A stretch of 64,000 bases of DNA from Eustoma russellianum (Eukaryota > Streptophyta > Magnoliopsida > Gentianales > Gentianaceae), in the NCBI GenBank assembly GCA_036186865.1, contig AP025067.1, forward strand, positions 15,045,778 to 15,109,777, written 5' to 3'. Position numbers and translations under genes: made by a program. Positions 51,478 through 63,180 of this stretch are shown here, piece by piece; positions within the stretch are counted from its first letter, which is position 1, and each line of letters starts with the position of its first letter. Under the pieces are notes generated by a model. That model made no database searches. It was not told the DNA's origin and saw only the letters and a program-made list of their open reading frames with translations.

Positions 51478-53960
51478 TATAGCAGGAAAAAAGTTAGCTT
51501 GTGAAGACCTCCAAGTACAATGTATGTATGCTTTGTCATTAAGTGCCCTTCGTGGCCTGTAAGAAAACAAAGAAACTTCTAAAGAAACTTTGAAGAAATA
51601 GATGATGAAGATATAATGATGATTGGAAAGGAAAAAAATCCTTTTCCCTTTTGAATGGGAGGATACAACAAAATTAATTTGAGGTGTTCAACTACATCGA
51701 AAGACTCCAATTTCCTGGCTGCTTGTGACATAAACACGCCTCATATTTTGAACTCTCTCTATATAAGCAAATAACACAAAAATCAGCTATGAAGTAAGGA
51801 AAGTTGTACTATACTCAGGTATATTAATGTAGTTTCCCAGAACATCCATCCGAAAATACTGGTATATATAACAACAACGAGATTTCAAAAATGGTTGGTA
51901 TAGACAACCTCAAAAGAATGTCACATTAAATATATAGTTCACTTAGCATCAGAGGGAAAAAGAGAAAAAAGAAAAAGAAACAGTGCAAGTCCTTGTTTCA
52001 CAAGAAAAAGTGAAGATTGCAAAAATACAAACCTTTCACATGAATTTCTAGAGGAATATTCTATGGATTACATTAATAATTCTCACCCTTCTCATGAAAA
52101 CCCACAAGTCGTTAATTCTTGCGTTCGATACCTAAGTTCACATGTAAATTCATTCCTTTTTTTAGCCAGAGCAGGAGAGGACAATACGACTCAATAATTT
52201 GTTAAACCAGGAAAAAATAATAAATTAAGACAAAAATAACCCGAAAAGAAAGCAGGAAGATAGTACCACGTAGAGATAATCCAAGAAGAAATGAAGATAA
52301 AGCCTTCATATCCTGAATGTTAAACAGGGTATGAGAAATTTCTTTCATGCAAACAAAAATCCAGTTAATATAAAAGAGGACCCCCTAGATACCGTATAAC
52401 ATGCTTAACAACTGTTTTTGCAAAAAGCAGTGCACAAGAACCTAATACATCTCGTGTTCTGGAGAAGAGGAACTCCTCATGTTTTCTGAAATTGTAGAAG
52501 GTCATCTTTTCATGATTTTCACAGTACATTTTCCACCAACTTTAGTCCACAATAAAATAGAAACAAAATAGAGATAAGGACGTATCATTATCATTATATT
52601 TTCAAAATAATACACGAGAAATGTACCGCAAAGTAGCTTCAGATATCATTGGCGCATGGCAACAAGAAGCAATAGATGGAATTGTAAAGCACCAAAATTG
52701 AGCTGCTTGCACCTCATGGCTCTGGTACAACCATGAGATCCCTATTAAAAAGTCTAATTCAGATACTCAAAAAGTTAAAAGAGAAGTTTAATAAACCTTA
52801 AAGCAAATAGTTTCATGGCTGCGTAAGGAGATGGAGAAGATCATTCATTAGACGAAGAACATGCTCAGACTCAAAAAGGTAAATGAGAAGTTAAATAAAC
52901 CTACAAGCGAACTGTTTCATAACTGTGTAAAGAGATTGAGAAGACCATTCAATAGAAAGCACATGCTCAGACAGAGACACATCTCTGTGAGAGTGCAAAG
53001 CAGATGATAAAATTATTCATTAACCATGACTCGTATTCTGAACTCTCTATATATAGGTCAAATAAAGAGAAATAATCTAAAAAGTAAGGAAAATTGTCTT
53101 ATACCCAGGTATATTATAGTAGTTTCCCAAGGCATCCATGTTATGAATAACAAGAAGCAATAAAAGGCCACCACCAGATTATTTTCTTCACAAATACCTA
53201 TATATATAACAACAAAAATGAGATTTAACAAAGCACATCAACGACAACAGAAGCAAGAACAATTGAGGAAGATATCATTTATGACTTGCTTGCAAGTAGC
53301 ACAAGTAGTAGGATTTGCCTTTTCTCGGGATTCTTTGCTGCCAATAACTGGCCTGTTGCTCTAACAACTAAGAAACATGACCATGATCTTCAACCATGTT
53401 ATTTCAAGAGGACGTCCTCAAATCAAGCAAACAAGATAGAACACCTTCTGACAAAGAGTCAACATGCAAAAGAATCACTTCACGGTGCAAGCCTAAAGTA
53501 GAGATCTGAGAACCTGATAGCCAGCACCATTAACCTGTCAAAAATCATAAGCCAACAAGTCATCATAAACATCGTATTACTTAGAGGCAACAAGAAACTA
53601 ACACTAACTTGAGCACAAAGTTCATGCATACAAAAAATCACATTCAAAGATGTACTCTTAATTGGGATGATACTCTTAAACCACTTATTCGGAGAGTCTG
53701 TAGCATATCTTCTACACATTAGTATAAGTGATGAATTTTATATAAATTAAATTGACTACCCCAGAAAGATTATTATTCCAAGTCAGCTGCCCAATCTTAA
53801 GTATCATGCAATCAAAATCTGAATTTGAGTGAGAATGAAGAGAATAAGATAATCTTGTTGGGAAAGGTAATCCAAATCCTAAAAATTATACAGGAATTGC
53901 AAAGGGCATTGAAAGTAGGACAAATAAATGCAACAATAGCCATGAACTAGGGAAAACTGT
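51478..53960. repeat. Array copy B (about 2.5 kb)
   Basis: Second copy of the segment at 45,846-48,360, diverged by point changes and small indels but in the same order. No intact gene; small open frames here have no recognisable domain and are not conserved in frame between copies. Confidence 0.7.
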
Positions 53961-56149
53961 CTTGTATCCAGGAATATTACCGTAGTTTTCCAAAGTACCA
54001 ATTAGATGAATAACAATTACCAGTAAAATGCTACTGCCAGATTTTTCTCCAACATTAAAAAGGAACATCAACAACGACAACATGAGAAAAATTATGGAAC
54101 ATATCATTACAGCTTACTCACAAGTACCACGGATAATGTGAGTTGTCTTTTCTTGCATGACCAAGATCTTCATCCATCTTATTTGTGATGCCCTCAAATC
54201 AGGCAAGCATGATACAACGACTTGTAATAAATAGGCACCACGCAAAAGAGTCCCTTTCAACCGCTCTTTCTTTTTCATAGTGAATACAAGCTTGTTAATC
54301 GGTCATGGAGCTGCTAACAAATTTCGACGAATGACAGAAACGAACAGTAGAAAATGTTGGTACAAATTAAGACCTATTGAACGCCGTCTAATTGACAATA
54401 TAAAATGAACTTGACACAATACTGTTGAACCTGATTATGATAGGACTTGGATCAGAATGCAGCTTTAGTTGGCATATATGCTGAAGATCAACTAACCCAT
54501 GGTTTGTGTGCAAAAAAGCTCCGTTGCAAATTGAAATTCTTCATGACGTAGGATATGCCACTTAGGAGCAGTTAAAGATTCAGAGTCGGGGAAATATTTT
54601 GAGCTAATCCATTCCTCCAAAAAAGAACAACATGATGGCAATAAATAGACCTGACAAATAATCAAAATAAATCCAAAAGTATGAATTACACCACAAGGGG
54701 GACAAGAGGGAAAGAAAAGAAAAAGAAAAAACGAACAAATTTGCGCTGGTAAGTGGTATAATAAAAGATCAGGCCCCAAAAGGAGATCTAAGAACATGAC
54801 AGACAACACCATTAATCGGTCAAAAATCATAAGCCATCAGGTCACCTTAAAAATCGCCTTACTTATGGCAACAATAAACTAACACTAACTTGACCTTAGA
54901 GGTACATGCATAAAAAGAATCACATTTGCGAAGGTAGTCTTAAGGAGGATGATACTCTTAAACCACTGATTCACATAGCCCTATCATATATTCAACTATA
55001 CAATTGTAAGTGATGAATATAACAGAAATTATAATGAATTATTAACAAGAGAGTTTCTCCTTGTACAGTTTGGAAATAAAACTAAACCAAAGCTGACCCA
55101 GAGTTAAGATGCACCCCAAGAAACTGAAGAGTAACTTGATTTTCCTGCCAACCAAAGCTGATGCTGCAAAACTTAATTTACGGTCAAACTACTCTCCATT
55201 TGATTAGCAACAGCAAATCTACATTGAGTATATTCGTTCCATGCATGTCGTTCTTTGTTTCCGCTGGTGTAGACTATCCCAAAAGATATGCATATTAAAA
55301 AAATAGTTCATTTTGTATCAGAGGGAAAAGATAGTAGGGCAAGTCCTAATTTCACAGAATACATGATGAATTTAGGAAATGACATAAAACAAGTGAAGAT
55401 CGCAAACCCTCCACAGACCGAGGGTCCTTAACCAAAGGCCTAGAGTCTTCGACTTTATATGAGTGTTGAATGGCTCTTGTAATCTTCTAGTTGATGTGAC
55501 AAAGAGAGCAGTCAAAATGCATTGAGAATTGCAGAAGGCCGGGTTTTCATGATTTTGACTCGAGATGCACTAAAATTTGCAAAAGGCTGACTTTTCATGA
55601 TTTCCACTACAGCTATCCAGAAACTCTAGTCATCATTAAAAAGGAAACAAAAGAGAGATAAGGACATAATACATGAATATGTGTAAATTATATGGGGAGA
55701 AAAGGATTTATACCATTTTTTTGTAAGTTAAAAAAAGATTTATACCCACAAAAAGTATCATTGTACTTTAGAAACAATAGACAAAAAATGTATCAGAAAA
55801 TATCTTCATGATACATTAGGTGCATATCAACAACAACTAGCTTTTGTTTTTGAGGTGTTCCTAGTGCGTAGCAAGGGCTTTAAACATCTTATATATCCTA
55901 CCGTTGCATCAATGAAAAATTTACACAAAAAAAGGAGGGGAAGAAGAAGAAGTAGTTGATGGATTTGCAAATAAACATTCCTTAAGGTTCTGGTTCAACA
56001 ATGTGATCCCTATTAAAATTCTAATTTATATCTTAAAAAACTAGTAAATAGGAAGCTACAAACAAGCAGTTCCGTAGCTGTGTGAACAGAGATTGAGAAG
56101 AACAATTAATAGACTAAGCACATGCTCAGATGGAGACAAACTGCTGGAA
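53961..56149. repeat. Array partial copies between B and C
   Basis: Includes 53,955-54,112 (related to 49,950-50,143), 54,780-54,990 (related to 47,897-48,100) and 55,217-55,410 (related to 51,100-51,300). Minus-strand 53,886-54,107 reads a hydrophobic frame with ENYGNIPGYKT, also seen in other copies. No gene is assigned. Confidence 0.6.
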
Positions 56150-56833
56150 GTAGGAAAGAAGTTAGCTTGTGAAGACCTCCAAGTACAATGCATGTACGCT
56201 TTGTCGGTAAGTGATTACCGTGGCCTGTAAGAAAATAATGGAACTTCTAAAAAAACTTTGAAGATGTAGATGATGATGATACAATGATCAATATAAAGGA
56301 AAAAAATTTCTTTTCCCTTTAGAATCAGAGGATACAACAAACTTAATTGGAGGTATTCAACTATAGCGACATACTCCAGTTTCCAGGCAGTTTGTGACAT
56401 AACCATGCCTCATATTATGAACTGTCTCTGTATAATTAAAACAAACACAAAACTTAGCTATGAAGTAAGGAAAGTTGTCCTATATCCAGGCATATTATTG
56501 TAGTTTCCCAGAACATCCATTATAAAAATAACAATTAGCAATAGAATGTTACCGTCAAGTGTTTTCTCCATAAAGTACCTGTATATATAACAATAAGATT
56601 TCAAAAGCACCTGGTACAGACAACCCCAAAAGAAAGTCAGATTAAAGATATAGTTCGTTTAGCATCAGAGGGAGAGAAGGGGAAAAAAGAGAAATAAATA
56701 GTACAAGTCCCTATTTACAAGTGAAGATTACAAAAATACAAACCTGACTGAGGGTCCTTAACCAAAGGCTCAGAGCTTTCAACTTAACTGACTACTGAAT
56801 GCCTCTTGTCATATTCTTGTCGCTTAGAGAGAG
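56150..56833. repeat. Array copy C, cut by Gypsy-3
   Basis: Third copy of the GAAGACCTCCAAGTACAATG-led segment (compare 45,846 and 51,478). It ends inside a GA run at the Gypsy-3 LTR; array piece 48,440-48,620 shows how the sequence continues without the insertion. Confidence 0.7.
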
Positions 56834-57275
56834 TGATGAGGATCAAGGGTCCGATGAGGATCAAGGGTCCCATCAAGAGGTCAAGGGTCCTATGACAAGA
56901 AGGAGGACAAGAGAACTTTGTCATCAAGTTGGAACCTTCTTGTATAAGCATGTTCAAGATGAACCTAAGGTTCCATGGGTTCATTTCATTGAACCCACCC
57001 CTTGAGCATTTACGCATGTGCGTGTGTGCGTTCCTTTATTTTTGAATTTTATCTTGTTTCTTGTGATCTTTGTTTTATGTGTTTTATTTGTAGGTTAATT
57101 AGGTACATGTAAGATCCAAAATAAAAGGAAGGCCCAAATGGAACATAGTAGGCGTGTGCTACAAAAAAAGGAGACAAAAGGAATGTTGTCTTGAAAGGAA
57201 TGTTTGTCTCCACAAAGATAAATTCAAATGTGTCCAAGATAGAATGCCTTGTCCAAATTGAAATCAAATTCAAAT
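56834..57275 (+). repeat. Gypsy-3 5' LTR, first part, with open polyprotein tail
   Basis: Aligns with the start of the Gypsy-1 LTR. From the LTR edge a frame stays open to 57,005 (GPMTRRRTRELCHQV ... WVHFIEPTP), the same LTR-encoded tail as Gypsy-1. The LTR then breaks at a fold-back near 57,275. Confidence 0.8.
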
Positions 57276-58177
57276 GTTTGTCTATCTTGGACACATTTGA
57301 ATTTGTCATTGTGGAGACAAACATTCCTTTTGTAGCACACGCCTACTATGTTCCATTTGAGCCTTCAAATGTGTCAAAACCAATATGGCCCTCCTGGACG
57401 GCACCTTTTAGCAATGGCAACACCTTCAAAATGCTCAACTTTGAAGGATCTTAACTTAGGTTTTTAATGCAAAACCAAGAAAACAAAGTCTCACAACAAG
57501 TGAAGAAAATATCAAGAATTTTATTTCATCAAAGGTTGGTCAATCCAATCAGCCAAAGGCTCTATTTATAGGCTACATGGCTCGGCCTATCAGCCTTTAA
57601 AATGACCAGAATTTTAATTCAAATAATCTAGCTAACAATTGTTTGAAAATTGAAATTTGTTTGAATTCAAAACTAAAACAAATTCTAGCTAAAATTTGAA
57701 ATGCTTGCAAGATGTTATCTCTCATGTATCCAGCCGTGTTTGATGTCCAAATAATGTCTAGGAGGAGCTGATTTGATAAGTAGGATGAGGCTTGAAGTTG
57801 AATTCAAAAGTTGGTTGAATTTGAATTCAAGTTGAGTTTGAACTTGAGTTCACTTTGAATTTTGCTCTTGCATACAACCTTGATCTTGCCTTTGGATTTC
57901 CTTGGTTTCTTCAGGGTTGGCTCGATAGGCTGGGCGATTTGGTAACACGGCTCCTGGGACAAAATTGATTTGGTGTTCTATTCCCCTAATAGGTGGTAAA
58001 CCGGATGGTGGTTCGGTGGGAAATAGAACTTTGTACTCTTGGATAAGGGACGCAACTGAGGTAGGCAAGTTGGATGGAAGTTCTTCTAGGGAAAGGTGAC
58101 ACGCCTTAGGTATGAGAATGAGGACTGTTTGGTGGCTATAAAGGGCTCGTGTGACCTCTATACTAACCCCTACTATG
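57276..58177 (-). mobile_element. Inverted gypsy fragment inside Gypsy-3
   Basis: Minus-oriented pieces: an LTR part forming an inverted repeat with 57,131-57,250, an LTR U3 part with TATAAATA (57,563-57,570 on plus as TATTTATA), and a protease-RT linker (58,150-57,880) close to Gypsy-1 8,490-8,690. The pieces are not in the original order, so the segment arose by more than one rearrangement. Confidence 0.75.
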
Positions 58178-59337
58178 CCACAAGGTCCTATGACCATGGA
58201 ATCATTGCATCGAATGATGTCAAGCCTGGTCCATGCGTTTGGTTGCATGAAAAGTGACATTGAGGATCTCAAACTTAACGCTTGCCAACAAACCAGAGGA
58301 GAAAGCGCAAAGATAGAAGAGAACCACCAAGCATATATTTAAATGAAGGAACATATTATGGTGGTGAAGCATGGAATGAAAGCCAAGGAAACATGCCTCA
58401 AAGAGGGCGTGGAAGAGGACGTGGACTAAATGGTGGACGAAGACCCGTGTATTTTGAGGAAAGATTTGAAGATCCACAAGAATACAATGAATAGTATCAT
58501 GAAGAAAGGTATCCTGACGGAAGGTATGATAGAAATAAACCCCCTGAAGAAGAATCCATGGCTACCAAGCTGAGTATTCCTTCATTTCAAGGTTAGAGTG
58601 ATCTAGAAGCATACTTAGATTGGAAGCTCAAGGTAGATCATATGTATTCTTGCACTAATTATTCTGAATTAGCTAAAGTACGGTATGTAGCCTTTGAATT
58701 TGTAGATTATGCTTTGAATTGGTGGGAACATCTACAAAGCACGAGGAGAAGAACAAAACAACCCCTTATAGCCACCTGGGAGGAGATGAAACAAGAAATG
58801 AGGAAAAGATTCATTCCTCAAACTTATGAAAGATCCACATACCAAGCTGCAACAACTAACTCAAGGTAACAAATGTGCTGATGAATATTATAAGGAGTAA
58901 GAACATTTGCTTACTAGGACAAACATAGAAGAACCTGAGGAGGCCACAATGGCAAGATTTATAGCTAAACTCAACAAAGTAATAGCCAACAAAGTTGAGC
59001 TCACACCATATTCGGACTTGTCTTCTATTGTTCATGTAGCGGAAAAGGTTGAAAGGCAGCTTAAGTAAGACCCCATTTTCCTTCATTTCGGCCTAACTCT
59101 TCTTCATTTACAAGGGTGCAGCCTAAAACAAGTTTGAGGCCACCACAAGCTCAAGGCCTTAGATTTCAAGGAAGAAACCAACAAGGCTTTCGAAAGCATC
59201 CACAAAACAACTCTCCAACCATGGAAAAAGGTAAAACCAAAATGGAAGCTACAACTTCTAACTCAAATACTAGATTCAGAGATATACAATGCTTCAAATG
59301 CCTAGGAAAGGGTCACTTTGCAAACCAAATGTCCTAA
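58178..59337 (+). pseudogene. Gypsy-3 Gag
   Basis: Frames in turn give MMSSLVHAFGCMKSDIEDLK, an Arg/Gly-rich RGRGRGRGLNGG stretch, MATKLSIPSFQG, then the Retrotrans_gag core NYSELAKVRYVAFEF, DYALNWWEHL and TWEEMKQEMRKRFIPQTYE (58,642-58,850). A Cys knuckle CFKCLGKGHFANQ follows at about 59,290, where a frameshift separates the last Cys. At least four stops or shifts break it. The Gag would have formed the particle and bound RNA. Confidence 0.83.
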
Positions 59338-60292
59338 TCTCAAGCGTATCATGTTTATTGAAGAATTTAATGAGTATTATTCAGAGGAATATGAGAAAGA
59401 AGTTCAGCAAACTAAAGAAGTTTCTGAGGAAGTTGAGAAAATTGTAAGTGAGGGTGAGGAATGTGAAAGTAAAGAGTCCTTAGTTGTTAGGAGAGCCTTG
59501 AACGCCTAAGTAAAAATATAAGAACAAAATTTGCAGATAGAAAACATTTTTCCCATTCATTGCATGGTTAAAGGAAAAGTTTGCACACTTATCATTGATT
59601 CTGGTTCTTGTACAAATGTGGCTAGTGTGGAAATTGTAAGAAAGCTTGAATTGCCTTTAAGTAATCACACACACTTTTATAAGCTTTCATGGTTGAATGA
59701 TTGTGGGGAAGTTAACGTTAGCAAGCAAGTTTTAATTCCATTATCAATTAAAGGTTACAAAGACGAAATATTATGTGATATAGCTCCCATGCATGCTAGT
59801 CATATCCTGTTAGATAGGCCATGGAAATTTGATGACAAAGGTACTTATGATGGCTACTTAAATAGGTATTCTTTCAAATTTAACAACAAGTTGTTTAAGC
59901 TACATGCATTACCCCCACGCAAGGTGCATGAGAATCAAAAGAGAATGATAAAGAATAGGAATGATCCTAAGGAAAAGGAACTTGAAAGAAAGTTTCTTAA
60001 ATGTCTTAAAGGTGAAAGGAACGAATCCAAAGGCAAGGAACTAGTCAAAGTAGAAAAACATAACTCCAAGAAGAAATGTGCATTTTTGCATTACAAAATA
60101 AGTTGTTCCATACAATCAACTTTCTTTAAGGAATCTTCGTTTTCTTCATCTGATTTACCATCTACTTTGCCTAGTAAAGTTACCTCCTTACTACAAGAGT
60201 TTTCCAGCTTGTTTCCAAAAGAAAAACCATTAGGATTACCGCCACTGAGAGGCATTGAACATCAGATAGACTTCATCGGTACTGCCCAATAG
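59318..60292 (+). pseudogene. Gypsy-3 acidic linker and aspartic protease
   Basis: After CPNLKRIMFIEE an acidic segment follows. From 59,531 the protease reads VCTLIIDSGSCTNVASVEIV with the DSG active-site triplet intact, then HASHILLDRPWKFD. It ends in FSSLFPKEKPLGLPPLRGIE, leading to RT. It stops at 60,292 and RT resumes in another frame. Compare Gypsy-1, where the Ser of DSG is Phe. Confidence 0.87.
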
Positions 60293-60296
60293 ACCT

Positions 60297-61126
60297 GCCT
60301 ATAGAGCAAACCCAGAGGAAACTAATGAAATCCAAATGCAAGTTGAGGAACTTTTAGAGAAAAGAAAGGTAAGAGAGAGTATGAGCCCTTGTGTCGTGTC
60401 TGTGATTGTAGTTCCTAAGAAAGATGGAACCTGGAGGATGGGAACTGACTGCACAGCTATCAATAAGATTACTGTAAAGTATAGATACCATATCCCTAGG
60501 TTGGATGATATGCTTGATATGTTGTTTGAGGCTAAATATTTTACCAAAGTAGATCTTAAGAGTGGCTACTTTCAAGTGCGTATTAGAGAGGGAAATGAAT
60601 GAAACAACGTATTCAAAACCAAGTTTGGCTTATATGAATAGTTAGTTATGCCCTTTGGTTTAACTAATGCACTCAGTACCTTTATGAGGTTAATGAATGA
60701 GGTTTTAAGAAAATTCATTGGGATGTTTGCGGTAGTGTATTTTGATGATATACTCATCTATTCCAAGTCTATAATTGAACACATCTCCCATCTGAGGAAT
60801 GTCTTTGAAACATTGCAAAAGGAACAAATTTATGCCAACTTTAAGAAATGTTCATTCTGCCTAGAGAGAGTGGTGTTCCTAGGATTTGTGATGACGGCTG
60901 AGGAATAGAAATGGATCAAGAGAAGGTGAAATCCATCACTGAGTGGCCTGTTCCTAAGAATGCTAGAGAGATTAGGAGTTTTCATGGCCTAGCAAGTTTT
61001 TATAGGCGTTTTGTTAAAGATTTCTCAACCATTGCTGCACCCTTGAATGCATTAGTAAAAAGGATGTTAGTTTCCAATGGGGAGAAGCCCAACAAAAGGC
61101 CTTTGATGAGCTTAAGAGACAATTGA
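60297..61126 (+). pseudogene. Gypsy-3 reverse transcriptase
   Basis: Blocks SVIVVPKKDGTWRM, INKITVKYRYHIPRLDDMLD, FTKVDLKSGYFQVRIREGNE, LVMPFGLTNA, VVYFDDILIYSKS (FDD) and RVVFLGFVMTAEE, with in-frame stops at about 60,600, 60,640 and 60,906. HGLASFYRRFVKDFSTIAAP follows. A frameshift at about 61,060 leads into RNase H. Confidence 0.88.
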
Positions 61127-61623
61127 CCACATCACCCATTCTTAGGTTACCAAACTTTGATGAAACATTTGAAGTAGAGTGTGATGCGAGTGGACTTGTC
61201 ATTGGAGCTGTGTTAAACCAAGGAAAGAAACCAATAGCCGACTTTAGTTAAAAGTTGAAAGGAGCTTCATTGAATTATTCTACTTATGACAAAAAAATTT
61301 ATGCTTTAGTAAGATCATTGCAAACGTTGCAACATTACCTTCAATCCAAGGAATTTGTGATACACACTAACCACGAGAGTCTTAAATATCTTAAGGGGCA
61401 TGGTAAGTTGAACAAAAGGCATGCTAAGTGTGTTGAGTTCATAGAACAATTCCCTTATGTCATCAAATACAAACAAGGAAAAGACAACATAGCTGCTGAT
61501 GCTTTGTCTCAGAGATACACCCTGATCACTGCGTTATCCTCAAATATGTTTGGGTTTGGAACTATAAAAGAATTGTATGCCACTGATCATGACTTTAGTT
61601 CTATTTTAATCCACATTTGGTAA
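61127..61623 (+). pseudogene. Gypsy-3 RNase H
   Basis: LRLPNFDETFEVECDASGL and GAVLNQGKKPIADFS, a stop at about 61,250, then KGASLNYSTYDKKIYALVRS, FVIHTNHESLKYL and YKQGKDNIAADALSQ. Catalytic Asp residues of ECDAS and of ADALS are visible. In Gypsy-1 the third motif is HTDHK; here it is HTNHE, so the catalytic Asp is lost. Confidence 0.85.
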
Positions 61624-62370
61624 GTTATACTTGCATGATGGATTCTTTTTAAGGAACAAAAGTTGTGTATTCCCATGTGTTCAATAAGAGAGCTGTTGGT
61701 CAAGAAAGCTCATGGTGGAGGTTAAATGAGTCACTTTGTTTCATTTAAAACCTTGGAGATGCTGAAGGAACACTTCTTCTGGCCACACATGCTTGTAGAT
61801 GTTGAAGAGGTATGTGCTAACTGTATTACATGTAAACAAGCCAGGTCAAGGACTCAATCACATGGATTGTATACACCTTTACTTGTGCCTGCTTCACCTT
61901 GGATTAACATATTGGTAGATTTTGTGTTAGGTTTACCTAGATCAAAATCAGGTAAGGATAGTGTCTTTGTTGTTGTTGATAGATTTTCGAAAATGGCTTG
62001 CTTCATTGCATGTAAGAAAGTAGATGATGCTACGCATGTTGCTGATTTATTCTTTAAGGACATTGCACGCTTACATGGGATGCCCCGCACTGCTGTAAGT
62101 GATAAAAATATAAAGTTTCTAAGTCACTTTTGGCGTGTTTTGTGGAGTAAACTAGGAACTAAACTTCTTTTCTCCACTACCGCTCGGCCACAAACTGATG
62201 GCCAAACAGAAGTGGTTAACCAAACTTTGTCACAATTGTTGTGTATCATTATCCATAAAAACCTAAAAAATTAGGAAGATTGTCTACCTTTCATTGAGTT
62301 AGCATACAATAGAAATGTTCACAGTGGCACTTTACATTCACCATTTGAGATTGTTTATGGTTTCAACCTT
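61624..62370 (+). pseudogene. Gypsy-3 integrase, truncated
   Basis: The zinc-binding part ends CANCITCKQARS. The core has LVDFVLGLPRSKSGKDS, RLHGMPRTAVSDKNIKFLSH and PQTDGQTEVVNQTLSQLL, with D, D and E present. A TAG at about 62,272 and the break after HSPFEIVYGFN end it. The C-terminal domain and 3' LTR are missing. Confidence 0.87.
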
Positions 62371-63180
62371 ATGTTCTTGTATTTCGTTTCCGCGCGAAAA
62401 ATTTCTATGTCTTTTCGGACATGTTGGAAATTGATTCAACGCTTTGTATTCTCCTTAGTGAGATACGGCAGGCACACTGTTCCCAATGCTAGGGTTCGGG
62501 AGCGGGACGCTACACGTATTGACATTGCGAAAGTGATTATTCTCTAGCCTTATGTCTCGTTTGCAAAAGTGATTATTTTGCCATGTAACTTTATTACACA
62601 TCTCTGAGTTAAGCCTGGCATTGCAAATTCTGTACCGGAAAAATTAGGGATTCGTTACCCTGCCAAATATAATCTCGGTTGTTATATCTGATATTGGTTG
62701 AATGAATAAAAGTGTTGTTCGTCATTCTTTTACATATATAACTATGGATCATCTAGCATTTCATGTTCATGCTAGCGGTAAATGTGCTCAAAAAAACGTG
62801 CTCATCTTCATTGATGTATATTTTATTAGTTAATAAATAACTGATAAAATATCTAATCATTTTTGTTTATCATAATAAAATTTACAATCATGATTGTGAT
62901 GGTCAATACGAACAGAAGCGAAAGATTTTTTTCCAGGGTCATGGCAACCCTGTCCGGAAAAAAATAGGATGGATGAAAAATATTATAGTTGATAAGTGGA
63001 TTTCACCATAGGCTTGGCCCATTGATGGAAACAGAGAAATGCCTTCTGATACCTTACAAGCCTAAATAAGTTAATTCACAAGTCACATTACTAAAATATC
63101 CGAGCATCAATACGGATTGTTTTATTAATTCTAAGTCGATTATCATATTTTAAGTAAATGTAAAAGTCATCGAGAAAATT
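62371..63180. other. Unassigned intergenic sequence
   Basis: About 0.8 kb with no gene recognised. It includes a small direct repeat (GCGAAAGTGATTATT/GCAAAAGTGATTATT near 62,527 and 62,563), an AT-rich part and an imperfect hairpin at 62,926-62,964. A GGTTCGGGAGCGGGACGC-like phrase near 62,493 resembles some plant LTR ends but no boundaries were found. Confidence 0.55.
62926..62964. repeat. Imperfect hairpin
   Basis: ATTTTTTTCC..AGGGT and ACCCT..GGAAAAAAAT flank CATGGCA. It could be the core of a small inverted-repeat transposon or chance. Confidence 0.4.

Larger units (their letters stand above)
56834..62370 (+). mobile_element. Gypsy-3: rearranged, decayed Ty3/gypsy element
   Basis: Plus-strand relative of Gypsy-1 beginning TGATGAGGATCAAGGG. 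Its order is 5' LTR part, an inverted gypsy fragment (57,276-58,177), gag, protease, RT, RNase H and integrase, cut inside the integrase at about 62,370. No PBS, PPT or 3' LTR is present. Many stops and frameshifts show it is old. Confidence 0.87.
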
